Below are positions 34,248 through 41,232 of a stretch of DNA of 64,000 bases, one piece after another; position 1 is the stretch's first letter, and each line of letters opens with the position of its first letter. This DNA comes from Paraburkholderia youngii (GTDB lineage Bacteria; Pseudomonadota; Gammaproteobacteria; Burkholderiales; Burkholderiaceae): contig NZ_JAALDK010000003.1 in NCBI RefSeq assembly GCF_013366925.1, forward strand, positions 124,001 through 188,000, in the 5' to 3' direction. A program made the translations under genes and the position numbers. Below the pieces are notes generated by a model. The model saw only the letters and a program-made list of their open reading frames with translations, had not been told where the DNA came from and did not search any database.

Positions 34248-34318
34248 CTTTAGTCAGCTATGCAGCGGTTTGTATAGGTTCTGGAGAACGGTCAAAGATG
34301 GATGCCGGGCGAGCCGGC

Positions 34319-34345
34319 TGGGTCGATGCGTCAGAGACGCGGTAG
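34319..34345 (-). promoter_or_regulatory. Hairpin motif copy 3
   Basis: Read on the minus strand: CTACCGCGTC-TCT-GACGCATCGACC. It matches copies at 24198-24219, 24563-24582 and 35088-35112. It lies about 70 bases past the terminator at 34414-34445 and just outside the right end of the IS607 remnant, which therefore separated it from the gene it served. Confidence 0.55.
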
Positions 34346-34413
34346 GTTCACCAAAGATACCGTCACGATCCGCCGGCGTTTCAGCGGAAAGCTTCACAAT
34401 TGCATATCGCTAA

Positions 34414-34445
34414 GAAAAAAGGCCCACCGTTCTCGGGTGGGCCTT
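34414..34445 (-). terminator. Terminator after the gene at 34450
   Basis: Read on the minus strand, GGCCCACC (34436-34443) pairs with GGTGGGCC (34421-34428), followed by TTTTTTCTTA. It lies directly after the stop codon at 34450. Confidence 0.88.
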
Positions 34446-34449
34446 CGTT

Positions 34450-34866
34450 TCAAAGGAGCGTCAACTGGTCGATCCTGTCGAACATCGAGCGCTCGCGCGT
34501 GCCGCTCGCAAGCGACTGCTCGAATAGTTCGGCCAGCGACGTTGCGTCACGAACAGGGGAAATCACTTCGGCGTTGCCGATTGCTCGTTCCAGCACAGCG
34601 ATGTCCGAGTTCTCCATTTCGGGCGCGACATCAATGTCACCCGCGTCTTGTTGGGCGGCCATTGCGTGCTCCTCCACTGGCTCGCCACGCTCAAGCGCAA
34701 CGGCATCGCGAAGCAGTTCTGCCTCAATCCGCCGCCGCAGCCTGAAGGTCCAGCCGCCCAGCACGTGCGCAGGCGTGTACCAGGTGCCCCATACCTCCAT
34801 CGATAGAGCATTCCCATGTACCACGGTCGCGGGAATGTGAAGGAGCGAGAGTTGTACATAGGGCAT
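34450..34866 (-). CDS. Hypothetical protein
   Basis: The 138-residue protein starts MPYVQLSLLHIPATVVHGN. The N-terminal part is rich in strands and aromatics (MEVWGTWYTPAHVLGGWTF), the rest helical and acidic. No family recognised. It is preceded 22 bases upstream by a 36-residue reading frame and followed at once by a terminator. Confidence 0.55.
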   Translation of the reverse strand: MPYVQLSLLHIPATVVHGNALSMEVWGTWYTPAHVLGGWTFRLRRRIEAELLRDAVALERGEPVEEHAMAAQQDAGDIDVAPEMENSDIAVLERAIGNAEVISPVRDATSLAELFEQSLASGTRERSMFDRIDQLTLL

Positions 34867-34888
34867 GTGGACGCAACACGGATCAATG

Positions 34889-34999
34889 TCAATACAGGTC
34901 GCGCTTCTTCGACTTCACGATCCGCAGCAGGCGATCGTGTGTTTCGTACGATAGGCAATGCATCTGCATGCCGATGCGAAGCAACCGATTGAGGTTCAT
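34889..34999 (-). CDS. Small basic peptide gene
   Basis: The 36-residue frame starts MNLNRLLRIGMQMHCLSYE and ends RIVKSKKRDLY. GGAG lies at proper distance ahead of the ATG (CTGGAGCATC). Codon use is GC rich and the terminator at 35060-35083 lies about 60 bases upstream, as for other genes in this string. It may be a real small protein or a leader peptide for the gene at 34866. Confidence 0.45.
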   Translation of the reverse strand: MNLNRLLRIGMQMHCLSYETHDRLLRIVKSKKRDLY

Positions 35000-35059
35000 G
35001 ATGCTCCAGTCTTAGACGGGAACACGCCCGCAACGGGTGTGAACCCGTCGGGGTGAATG

Positions 35060-35112
35060 AAAAGCGCCCGCGTGCTGCGGGCGTTTAGTCGATGCGTCAG
35101 TGACGCGGTAGG
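35060..35112 (-). terminator. Terminator preceded by hairpin motif copy 4
   Basis: Read on the minus strand: motif CTACCGCGTC-ACT-GACGCATCGAC (35088-35112), then TAAA, then stem CGCCCGC/GCGGGCG (35065-35083) and CTTTTC. Motif and terminator are directly adjacent, which supports a joint regulatory role upstream of the small gene at 34999. Confidence 0.7.
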
Positions 35113-35496
35113 TGAGTCGATCGTATCGCCAATGGCACGGCCATACGACCGGAATGACGGCGAAATCCATGCGGCTTTCGGAGAAGACTCACGTGTCCAT
35201 CGCGGCAAGATATCCACCGTTTCGCTTAATAAACCTGTGGATATCTGTGCGGGCGTGCCACCTGGCAAGGCGGGCAGACCCGTGATCAATTGGAAGGCAC
35301 GCACCCCATCACGTCGCGCTGCCGTCAGCCGGCTAACGGCCCTAACCCGGAAAGCTCGACTAAACCATGTAGCTTTCGCCGGAAACTGATGTGCTGGAAA
35401 GCTCGCGCAAACGCTGGAGCTTTTGCGCCACCCCGGTTCCTACCCGCGCCCGACAATGAGAAATGCCCGCGCGCGGGCGCCCCGGAACCACGCCTT
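35113..35496. other. Intergenic stretch containing repeat copy C
   Basis: No gene supported on either strand; frames here have no ribosome site and mixed third-position composition. It marks the switch from the minus-strand string to plus-strand genes. Apart from repeat copy C it holds GCCCGCGCGCGGGC, a short hairpin near 35467-35480. Confidence 0.4.
35321..35383. repeat. Dispersed palindromic repeat, copy C
   Basis: GCCGTCAGCCGGCTAACGGC (35321-35340, palindrome with one mismatched pair) is followed by CTAACCCGGAAAGCT and AGCTTTCGCCGG (35371-35382). It has the same two-part design as copies A (944) and B (11713). Confidence 0.7.
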
Positions 35497-35592
35497 ATGT
35501 CCGAGCCGACTGACAACACGCACGCCCCCTCGTCGCTGAACGGCGCGTCATCTATGAGACCGAGCGTAAAAGCTGCGGCGAAGGAATCGTGA
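35497..35592 (+). CDS. Possible 31-residue peptide coupled to the next gene
   Basis: The frame reads MSEPTDNTHAPSSLNGASSM and ends KAAAKES; its TGA overlaps the GTG start of the next frame (CGTGA). Coupling and position argue for a real gene. Length and lack of homology leave it uncertain. Confidence 0.3.
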   Translation: MSEPTDNTHAPSSLNGASSMRPSVKAAAKES

Positions 35593-36379
35593 CGGCACAT
35601 GACGGCGTCACGGGCACCGTGATCGTGATGGACATGGAGGACAGATCGGTTCTGGCGCAGGTCCGAGTCGCAAGTCGAAATCATCGTCTGAGGAGCAGCA
35701 ATTCAACGGTAATACCACAGGTAGTGTCGCCTTCACCACCGCCGTCGCCGCCTGCCTGTTCGCCTTTCTCCTGCCGGTCTTTCATGCGGACGGCGTCCTG
35801 AAGCCGGTGTGCCTGGCAGTGGTCGGTGCCCTGATCGTCGAGATGAACCGGCGAAGCATCATTGGCGGACTGGTTGAGCGTGCCAGCCGCAAGACGGGCA
35901 CGTCAGCCCGCCAGGCCGTCTTCATTAATGGCGTTCGGGTTGGCGAAATCCGCGAAGCCGACGCTATTGCCATCAAACTCGAGGCGCTGCGCCATCCGCG
36001 CAACTATGTCGCCCAGTTCGCCAACATTATCGCGTTCATGTGCCGCGGCGCAGCAGCGTCTCTCGTCCTCACGCCGCTGCTGCTGTTCTGGCTGGCGCTT
36101 TTCTGCGCGTGGACAGCACCGGAAACGTTCCAGACTGCCATCTCGGCAATGGTCCACCTGCAACCGGGCGATCTGGCGAATTTTGCGACGACGCTCATCC
36201 TGCTAGCCCAGATCGCCTTTGTGATTGCCGTTGGACTGTCGTTCGCCCTCGGCCTCGACCTTGGGCTCGAGAACGTCTTCCGCCGTGCGGCGCACCGAGA
36301 GATCCGCCTCGCCATCGATTGCGCGACCGACGGCGAAATAACGCTGCGCGCGCCAAGCGCCTCGCTCGCACTCGCGTGA
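35589..36379 (+). pseudogene. Hypothetical multi-pass membrane protein, apparent frameshift near its N-terminus
   Basis: The C-terminal frame (GTG 35807 to 36379, or open from 35603) encodes about 190 residues. Hydrophobic segments are visible at TTAVAACLFAFLLPVF, AAASLVLTPLLLFWLALFC and TTLILLAQIAFVIAVGLSF. That frame has no start codon upstream of 35807, although its coding character clearly extends back to about 35680. A frame starting GTG 35589 (MTAHDGVTGTVIVMDMED) has coding character only up to about 35650. The simplest reading is one gene of about 260 residues with a frame break near 35650-35680. Function unknown. Confidence 0.5.
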
Positions 36380-36450
36380 CGTGAGAACCACATCCCGCGC
36401 GAATATCAGCTCGAAGGCAGCAATACCTGTTTCCTACCAACCCGCTTTCA

Positions 36451-36474
36451 TGGCCGCCCCTGTGCGGCCATTTT
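36451..36474 (+). terminator. Terminator just ahead of the DUF1173 gene
   Basis: TGGCCGC (36451-36457) pairs with GCGGCCA (36464-36470), followed by TTTT. It ends the membrane-protein gene and lies 18 bases before the next ATG (36493), the same close spacing seen on the minus strand of 20736-35000. Confidence 0.75.
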
Positions 36475-36492
36475 CCATCGTGGAGCGAAACC

Positions 36493-37702
36493 ATGTCAGA
36501 CGTAGCGTTCGATGGCGGCAGATTCCCGCTTGCCGACGTGCAGGAGAATCCGGCTCGCTACGTGAAGCGCCTCGAACGCGCCAAAGTTGCGCCCGGCCAT
36601 GCCGTGTGTCTGTGTGCGAGGCACGACACCCCACTGCAACTCGTTATCCGGCGGTACGGTTCACTGCTACATCTTGCAGGGTGGCCGGACGACGGGCATC
36701 GGCACGCGCGAGGATGCGCCTTCCATAAGGACCCGAACGCCGCGAAACCCGCCGGCGGTGGCGACAGCAAGGCGGCGATATTCGCGACGCCCGCCGGTTT
36801 GAACGTCAAGCTGGACGCATCGCTTACCTTGCGCGAGACGAACTCCGGTTCCCGCTTATCGTCGGCACAAACGTCAACCCGCCCAGGCCGACGCTCCGCC
36901 ACCCTGCTCGCTTTCCTGCAAACGCTCTGGTGTGAAGCCTGCCTCAATGAGTGGATAGGACTGGGCACGACACGCCACTGGGGCCAGTGCAACGCCCAGC
37001 TGCTAGCCGAGGTCAGCACTGCGCTCATCAACGGGGCAGATGCCCAGACGGTTCTGCACGTCATGCGTCGCTTCGACGAAGCAGACCAACGCAGAGTTCG
37101 ACTCGTTCATCGCACGCCTCTCCACGACCCGTCGTGGTCTGGTGATCGGCGAAATCAGCGAGGTCACACCGACACAGTACGGCCATGCGTTGAGCCTTCG
37201 GCAAAGCGCTCGCAAGTACTACGCAAGCACCACGCTCATCGAACACGCGGCGCGCGCCTGGCCGCATGCGTGGCGTGCGCTGGGCGGCGATCGCGCCGCG
37301 TGGGTCGTTGCGATCCTCCTCCTCGTCGAACGGACGCCGAAAGGCCATCTGAAGCTCGTCGATCTCGCAGCGATGCTGTGTTCTTCCGCCTTTATCCCTT
37401 GCGACTCGATTCACGAAGTGGCCATGGCCAACCGGCTTGTCACTGAGCGACGCGACTTCGTAAAACCGGTTCGTCTGTCCGCAGACGACGACATGCTGCC
37501 CGACTTTGTGTTGCGCGACGCCGGCGCGCAGACGCACATCGAGGTCTACGGCATGAATGGCGTTCCAGCCTACGAGGCGCGCAAGGAAGAGAAGCGGGCG
37601 CTTCGGCTCTCGCGTGGCATTCCGGCCGTCGAATGGGATGTGGATCGCGAGCCGCTCGCGCACGTGCAGATCCCGCCGCCTGGCGATGCGCGGGCGACTT
37701 GA
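36493..37702 (+). pseudogene. DUF1173 family protein, split by a frameshift
   Basis: The N-terminal frame (36493 to about 37080) starts MSDVAFDGGRFPLADVQENP and includes GWPDDGHRHARGCAFH. The C-terminal frame (about 37075 to 37702) continues with NAEFDSFIARLSTTRRGLVI and LPDFVLRDAGAQTHIEVYG. Joined, they give about 400 residues, the DUF1173 length, with the break inside FDEADQ-TNAEFDSF near 37075-37090. DUF1173 proteins are plasmid-borne and uncharacterised; the C-terminal part has a nuclease-like look (IEVYG, then KEEKRALRL), which is an inference. GGAG precedes the ATG. Confidence 0.72.
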
Positions 37703-37796
37703 CTCCGCGATAGGCCCGGTAACCTGGAAATACATTGCCGCGGCGGCACACCGACCCCGGCGCGCGAATCAACAACACACACAGAGGAATCCGACC

Positions 37797-38348
37797 ATGC
37801 AATTGACAAGGGCAAGCCACCGCGACAACCGTAACTCGGACGGCTACATGAAGCTGAAATCAATTTTCGCGACTGCAGTGCTCTTATCGTCGGCGAGTTG
37901 TTTTGCTGCCGATCTGCCCGGTCCGAGGCTCACTCCGGGCGCGATCAATCCGGACGTGACGCAGGAAAACATCGGCAGCACCATCTGTGTGAGAGGCTGG
38001 ACAAAAACCGTGCGACCGCCCGCCTTCTATACAAACAGGCTCAAGAAGCTCCAGATCCGGCAATACGGATACACGGATACCAACCCACGCGACTACGAGG
38101 AGGACCACCTCATTCCGCTCAGCGTCGGCGGCAATCCGACCGATCCTCGCAATCTGTGGCCGCAGCCGCGCAAGTCCGAATGGAACGCGGATCGCAAGGA
38201 CGAGTTGGAATTCGCGCTTTACAAGGGCGTGTGCAACGGCGAAGTCAGCCTTCACGATGCGCGCCGCGCATTTGCGACGGATTGGATAGTGGCATATCGC
38301 CAGTACGGCGCACTACTTCAGCGGTATCGGTACGGCTACACAGACTGA
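37797..38348 (+). CDS. Secreted HNH-like protein
   Basis: The 183-residue protein starts at ATG 37797 (ribosome site AGAGGAA). A later ATG at 37848 would begin directly at the signal peptide (MKLKSIFATAVLLSSASCFA). After the signal peptide comes a short domain ending in EEDHLIPLSVGGNPTDPRNL then WPQP, the pattern of HNH-type nucleases (D-H, then N-P, then N-L-W-P). Cys residues are few. It is probably exported to the periplasm. Candidate roles are DNA processing during transfer or a secreted nuclease; no immunity gene is recognisable next to it. Confidence 0.6.
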   Translation: MQLTRASHRDNRNSDGYMKLKSIFATAVLLSSASCFAADLPGPRLTPGAINPDVTQENIGSTICVRGWTKTVRPPAFYTNRLKKLQIRQYGYTDTNPRDYEEDHLIPLSVGGNPTDPRNLWPQPRKSEWNADRKDELEFALYKGVCNGEVSLHDARRAFATDWIVAYRQYGALLQRYRYGYTD

Positions 38349-38426
38349 CGGAGGCCGACGCACCGCGACCACACACGGCGCCCGGTGGCAGTTTGGCCCG
38401 CCGCAACCCAACGAACAGGAGTCACC

Positions 38427-38786
38427 GTGCAACAGATATCCCAGATCCTCCAGGACATCCTCAACCTGACACGCTATGCGACATCACCCTTCATTCTTAA
38501 CGGTCGACCCGATTCTGTGCGCCAATGGCTTCTCGCGCTGCAGGAGCATTTGAACGCCGTCAGACTCCGGATCGACAACGCGCTCGCGTCCCTCGATGAA
38601 TCGAAAGTAGGTGAGCTCGATGATTGGACTGACGAGGAACGCATCCTGAGCAACGAATGGGTGCTGCGTCACTATCCCAACGAGTCTGAAAACATCAGGA
38701 CGGCGTTGCGTAAAGCGTGGTGCGACGGACAACGACTACCCTACAAGTCACAGATGGCCTCTCCTGCGACAAACCAGAAAGCTTGA
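38427..38786 (+). CDS. Hypothetical small helical protein
   Basis: The 119-residue protein starts at GTG 38427 with CAGGAG at proper distance (MQQISQILQDILNLTRYA). It is helical and acidic, with WTDEERILSNEWVLRHYP in the middle. No family recognised. It follows the HNH-like gene by 78 bases in the same direction. Confidence 0.5.
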   Translation: MQQISQILQDILNLTRYATSPFILNGRPDSVRQWLLALQEHLNAVRLRIDNALASLDESKVGELDDWTDEERILSNEWVLRHYPNESENIRTALRKAWCDGQRLPYKSQMASPATNQKA

Positions 38787-38856
38787 CTTTCCGGTTGAAT
38801 CGGCACGATGGAATTGCGTGCCCGGTTCCCGATCGGGCTATCTAACGGAGTCCTCC

Positions 38857-39311
38857 ATGCTCGGCAAAAGCTTTTTTCTTGAACGCGCTACGTCGCGCTC
38901 GCTCGACTGGCTGGGCCGCTACCCCGCCTTGGGCTGCGCCTCTCACGATCTGCAGTCACTTTCCTCGGGTCGCCAGATGTCGTGGCCGCGACCGCGTCCA
39001 ATGGCGTGCGCTGCGTGTTTTTCAGTGCGGTCGGTTCAGTCCTCGACTTTAGCGCGACGTGGGCCGAGCTCGAACGCGCGAAAACCTGGTGGTACTTCGT
39101 GCAGCGCTGGCATTTCTGGATCGTGCCGGACGCGAATTCTCTCGCCGCGATCAATTCGACGGGCGATCAGATCGGCCATCTGATCGTCCCGAACTTTGCG
39201 CCGTCCAACCTCGTTGACGCGGCGTTTCTCCCGTGGCTGGACGGGATCGAAATGCGCGCCCGCCAGTGCGGAACGCTCGCGCTACAGTCTCCCGATATCG
39301 AAACGGTCTGA
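38857..39311 (+). pseudogene. Hypothetical protein with apparent one-base deletion
   Basis: The N-terminal frame from ATG 38857 reads MLGKSFFLERATSRSLDWLG then RYPALG. Coding character then moves to the frame reading LRLSRSAVTFLGSPDVVA and on to VRCVFFSAVGSVLDFSATW and the stop at 39311. Adding one G in CTTGGGCTG near 38932 would join them into about 151 residues. AACGGAG lies ahead of the ATG. Family unknown. Confidence 0.5.
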
Positions 39312-39322
39312 GCAGAGGCAAC

Positions 39323-40183
39323 ATGAGCCAGAACAGTAAGATTGAATGGTGCGATCACACCTTTAATTCTTGGGAAGGATGCCAGAAGGTCGGCCCGGGT
39401 TGCGACCACTGCTACGCAGAGACGCGCAACGCGCGCTTCGCCGGCGGCACACCGATCAACTGGGGCCCGGGCGCGCCACGTCGCCGCACTTCCGCCGCGA
39501 ACTGGCGCAAGCCGCTGCAGTGGAATGCGCAGCATGAAGAGTTTTTCGCGAAGCACGGTCGTCGCCAGCGCGTGTTCTGCGCATCGCTCGCCGACGTGTT
39601 CGACAACGAAGTCGATCCGCTATGGCGCCGCGATCTGTCCGAGCTGATCGAGCGCACGCCGAACCTGAACTGGCTGTTGCTCACGAAGCGCATCGGCAAT
39701 GTGTCCGACATGGTCGCTCACGCGCGATCGCGCGATTGGCTCGCGGGTCGCGACAACGTCTGGCTCGGCGCGACAGTCGTCAATCAGGCCGAGGCCGATC
39801 GCGACATCCCGAAGCTGCTTGCGGTGCCAGCGCGGGTGCGCTTCCTCTCCATGGAGCCGCTGCTGGGCCCGGTGAGCTTCGAAGGCATGTTCGCGGGCAG
39901 TGACTGGCGCGACCACACCAACGCCCTCGAGGCGCTCGACTGGATGATTGTCGGCGGCGAAAGCGGACACGGCGCCCGGCCAATGCATCCCGATTGGGCA
40001 CGCTCGCTGCGCGACCAATGCGCTGCCGCGGAGGTGCCGTTCTTCTTCAAGCAATGGGGCGAATGGGCGCCCGGCTCAAACCCCTCCAGACAGCCGATGG
40101 ACCGCGTCGGCAAGAAAGCCGCCGGTCGCGAACTGGACGGCCGCGTTCATGACGATTTTCCTGAAACTATTCTTCATACATAA
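39323..40183 (+). CDS. Phage Gp37/Gp68-type DUF5131 protein
   Basis: The 286-residue protein starts MSQNSKIEWCDHTFNSWEG. A cysteine motif GCDHCYAE lies near residue 25, then NWLLLTKRIGN near 115, RVRFLSMEPLLGPV near 170 and MIVGGESGHGARPMHPDWAR near 210. This matches the DUF5131 (Gp37/Gp68) family of phages and plasmids, distantly related to radical-SAM proteins; no activity is established. GAGGC precedes the ATG. It appears intact. Confidence 0.85.
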   Translation: MSQNSKIEWCDHTFNSWEGCQKVGPGCDHCYAETRNARFAGGTPINWGPGAPRRRTSAANWRKPLQWNAQHEEFFAKHGRRQRVFCASLADVFDNEVDPLWRRDLSELIERTPNLNWLLLTKRIGNVSDMVAHARSRDWLAGRDNVWLGATVVNQAEADRDIPKLLAVPARVRFLSMEPLLGPVSFEGMFAGSDWRDHTNALEALDWMIVGGESGHGARPMHPDWARSLRDQCAAAEVPFFFKQWGEWAPGSNPSRQPMDRVGKKAAGRELDGRVHDDFPETILHT

Positions 40184-40284
40184 AGCGGCGCTTTTCCGGT
40201 TGTAAATCGGCTTTTCGCGCGTCCAATGTCCAACGATAATGCCTGCCAATATCTCCCAATAAATGCACGGCGAAGACCCGGACA

Positions 40285-40956
40285 ATGTACGAACAGCTCT
40301 ATCCCTGCGACCACTGCGGCGGCCGCGGCACCCTTGGGTTTTCCCAACGGGTCGTCGCGGAAACCGGTTCGTCTCCTTTTGACTACGGCAAATATGGCCG
40401 TCACGCCGGCCCACCTGTCATCGGCGACGTCATGCCCCGCCCTGCATTTGCTCCCCAAACCGAAAAACTGGTCGGCATCTACTGCTCGGACTGCGGCATG
40501 TCAACGCCGTGGCTGCCCGTAGGCAAGGACGAGAAATCTGCAATGACCCGGTGTGCTCATATCTGGAACCGCCGGCTGAGTCGCCCGAAAATCACCGAGG
40601 GCGACCTGCGTGACCTGGTCGAGAAAGAGCTCGGAGCCTGTGATTCACAGATGGTCATCGACATGCTCGCGCGCAATGATGAAGACTGGGAAACGCGCGG
40701 CCCGCTATTCGCCATGCTCGCCCAGAGGCTCGTCGATGCTACCGTGTCAACGATCGACAGCTGGCCGATCGATCCCGTCCTGAAAGACGCCGCACGCTAT
40801 CGCAAGCTCGTGCAACTGGCGAAGTGGGTCGATATCGACGGCGAACGCTACGTACAGTTTCCGAAGACCCCGTCGCCCAGCGAGCATGACCAGTGTCTTT
40901 TTGAGGATCGAATCGCGCTGGCTGTCGACGCAATGCCTGATCGCGACCGGTGGTAG
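40285..40956 (+). CDS. Zinc-ribbon hypothetical protein (Lar-like N-terminus)
   Basis: The 223-residue protein has an N-terminal CDHCGGRG and a second YCSDCGMST, two CxxC pairs that can bind one zinc. It then has NRRLSRP, the order found in Lar-type restriction-alleviation and other phage/plasmid zinc-ribbon proteins. The C-terminal 130 residues are unfamiliar (LAKWVDIDGERYVQF). The start is ATG 40285. A role against restriction is only a possibility. Confidence 0.55.
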   Translation: MYEQLYPCDHCGGRGTLGFSQRVVAETGSSPFDYGKYGRHAGPPVIGDVMPRPAFAPQTEKLVGIYCSDCGMSTPWLPVGKDEKSAMTRCAHIWNRRLSRPKITEGDLRDLVEKELGACDSQMVIDMLARNDEDWETRGPLFAMLAQRLVDATVSTIDSWPIDPVLKDAARYRKLVQLAKWVDIDGERYVQFPKTPSPSEHDQCLFEDRIALAVDAMPDRDRW

Positions 40957-41040
40957 GGCAACCCTACTGTCGAACGGCGGCACGGTCAACAAAGTGTCTT
41001 GGCGGCCTTCCGGGACAACCGCTTGCGGAGAGGCAGTAGT

Positions 41041-41226
41041 CGGGCCACCAGCGGCCGCTCGAGGTCGTCGTCCAGTTTGGTTAGCCGAGGTCTCGTCCGC
41101 CCTCGCTCAATGGCCGGTCTCCGGCGAGCGAGTTGCGGATGGCACCGCCTCAACCCGGCCACGAACGGCCGGTCGAGGTCGTCTTCCAGTTAGGCTTACC
41201 GAGGTTTCATCCGGCCTCGCTCAATG
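41041..41226. repeat. Two direct copies of a 72-base repeat
   Basis: Copies at 41041-41112 and 41156-41226 share GTCGAGGTCGTC or CTCGAGGTCGTC, CCAGTT, CCGAGGT and CCTCGCTCAATG at matching positions, with period 115. The rest of the gap between 40957 and the IS1111 element holds no gene. Spacing and only two units argue against a CRISPR array. The insertion element starts seven bases after copy 2. Confidence 0.7.
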
Positions 41227-41232
41227 AATTAG

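Larger units (their letters stand above)
32885..34300 (+). mobile_element. IS607-type element remnant with intact tnpB
   Basis: A truncated serine-recombinase tnpA end overlaps the start of tnpB (GTGA), the IS607 arrangement. A different OrfB-type N-terminus (MQRLQAFNFEPM, 32885-32920) abuts the tnpA remnant, indicating a fusion of two elements. The right end carries the hairpin CTGCATAGC / GCTATGCAG (34240-34267). The element lies between hairpin motif copy 3 (34321) and the decayed stretch. Ends are approximate. Confidence 0.65.

Noticed and set aside
41041..41226. Possible CRISPR array
   Set aside because: There are only two units, they are long (72 bases) with imperfect identity, and no cas genes are present.
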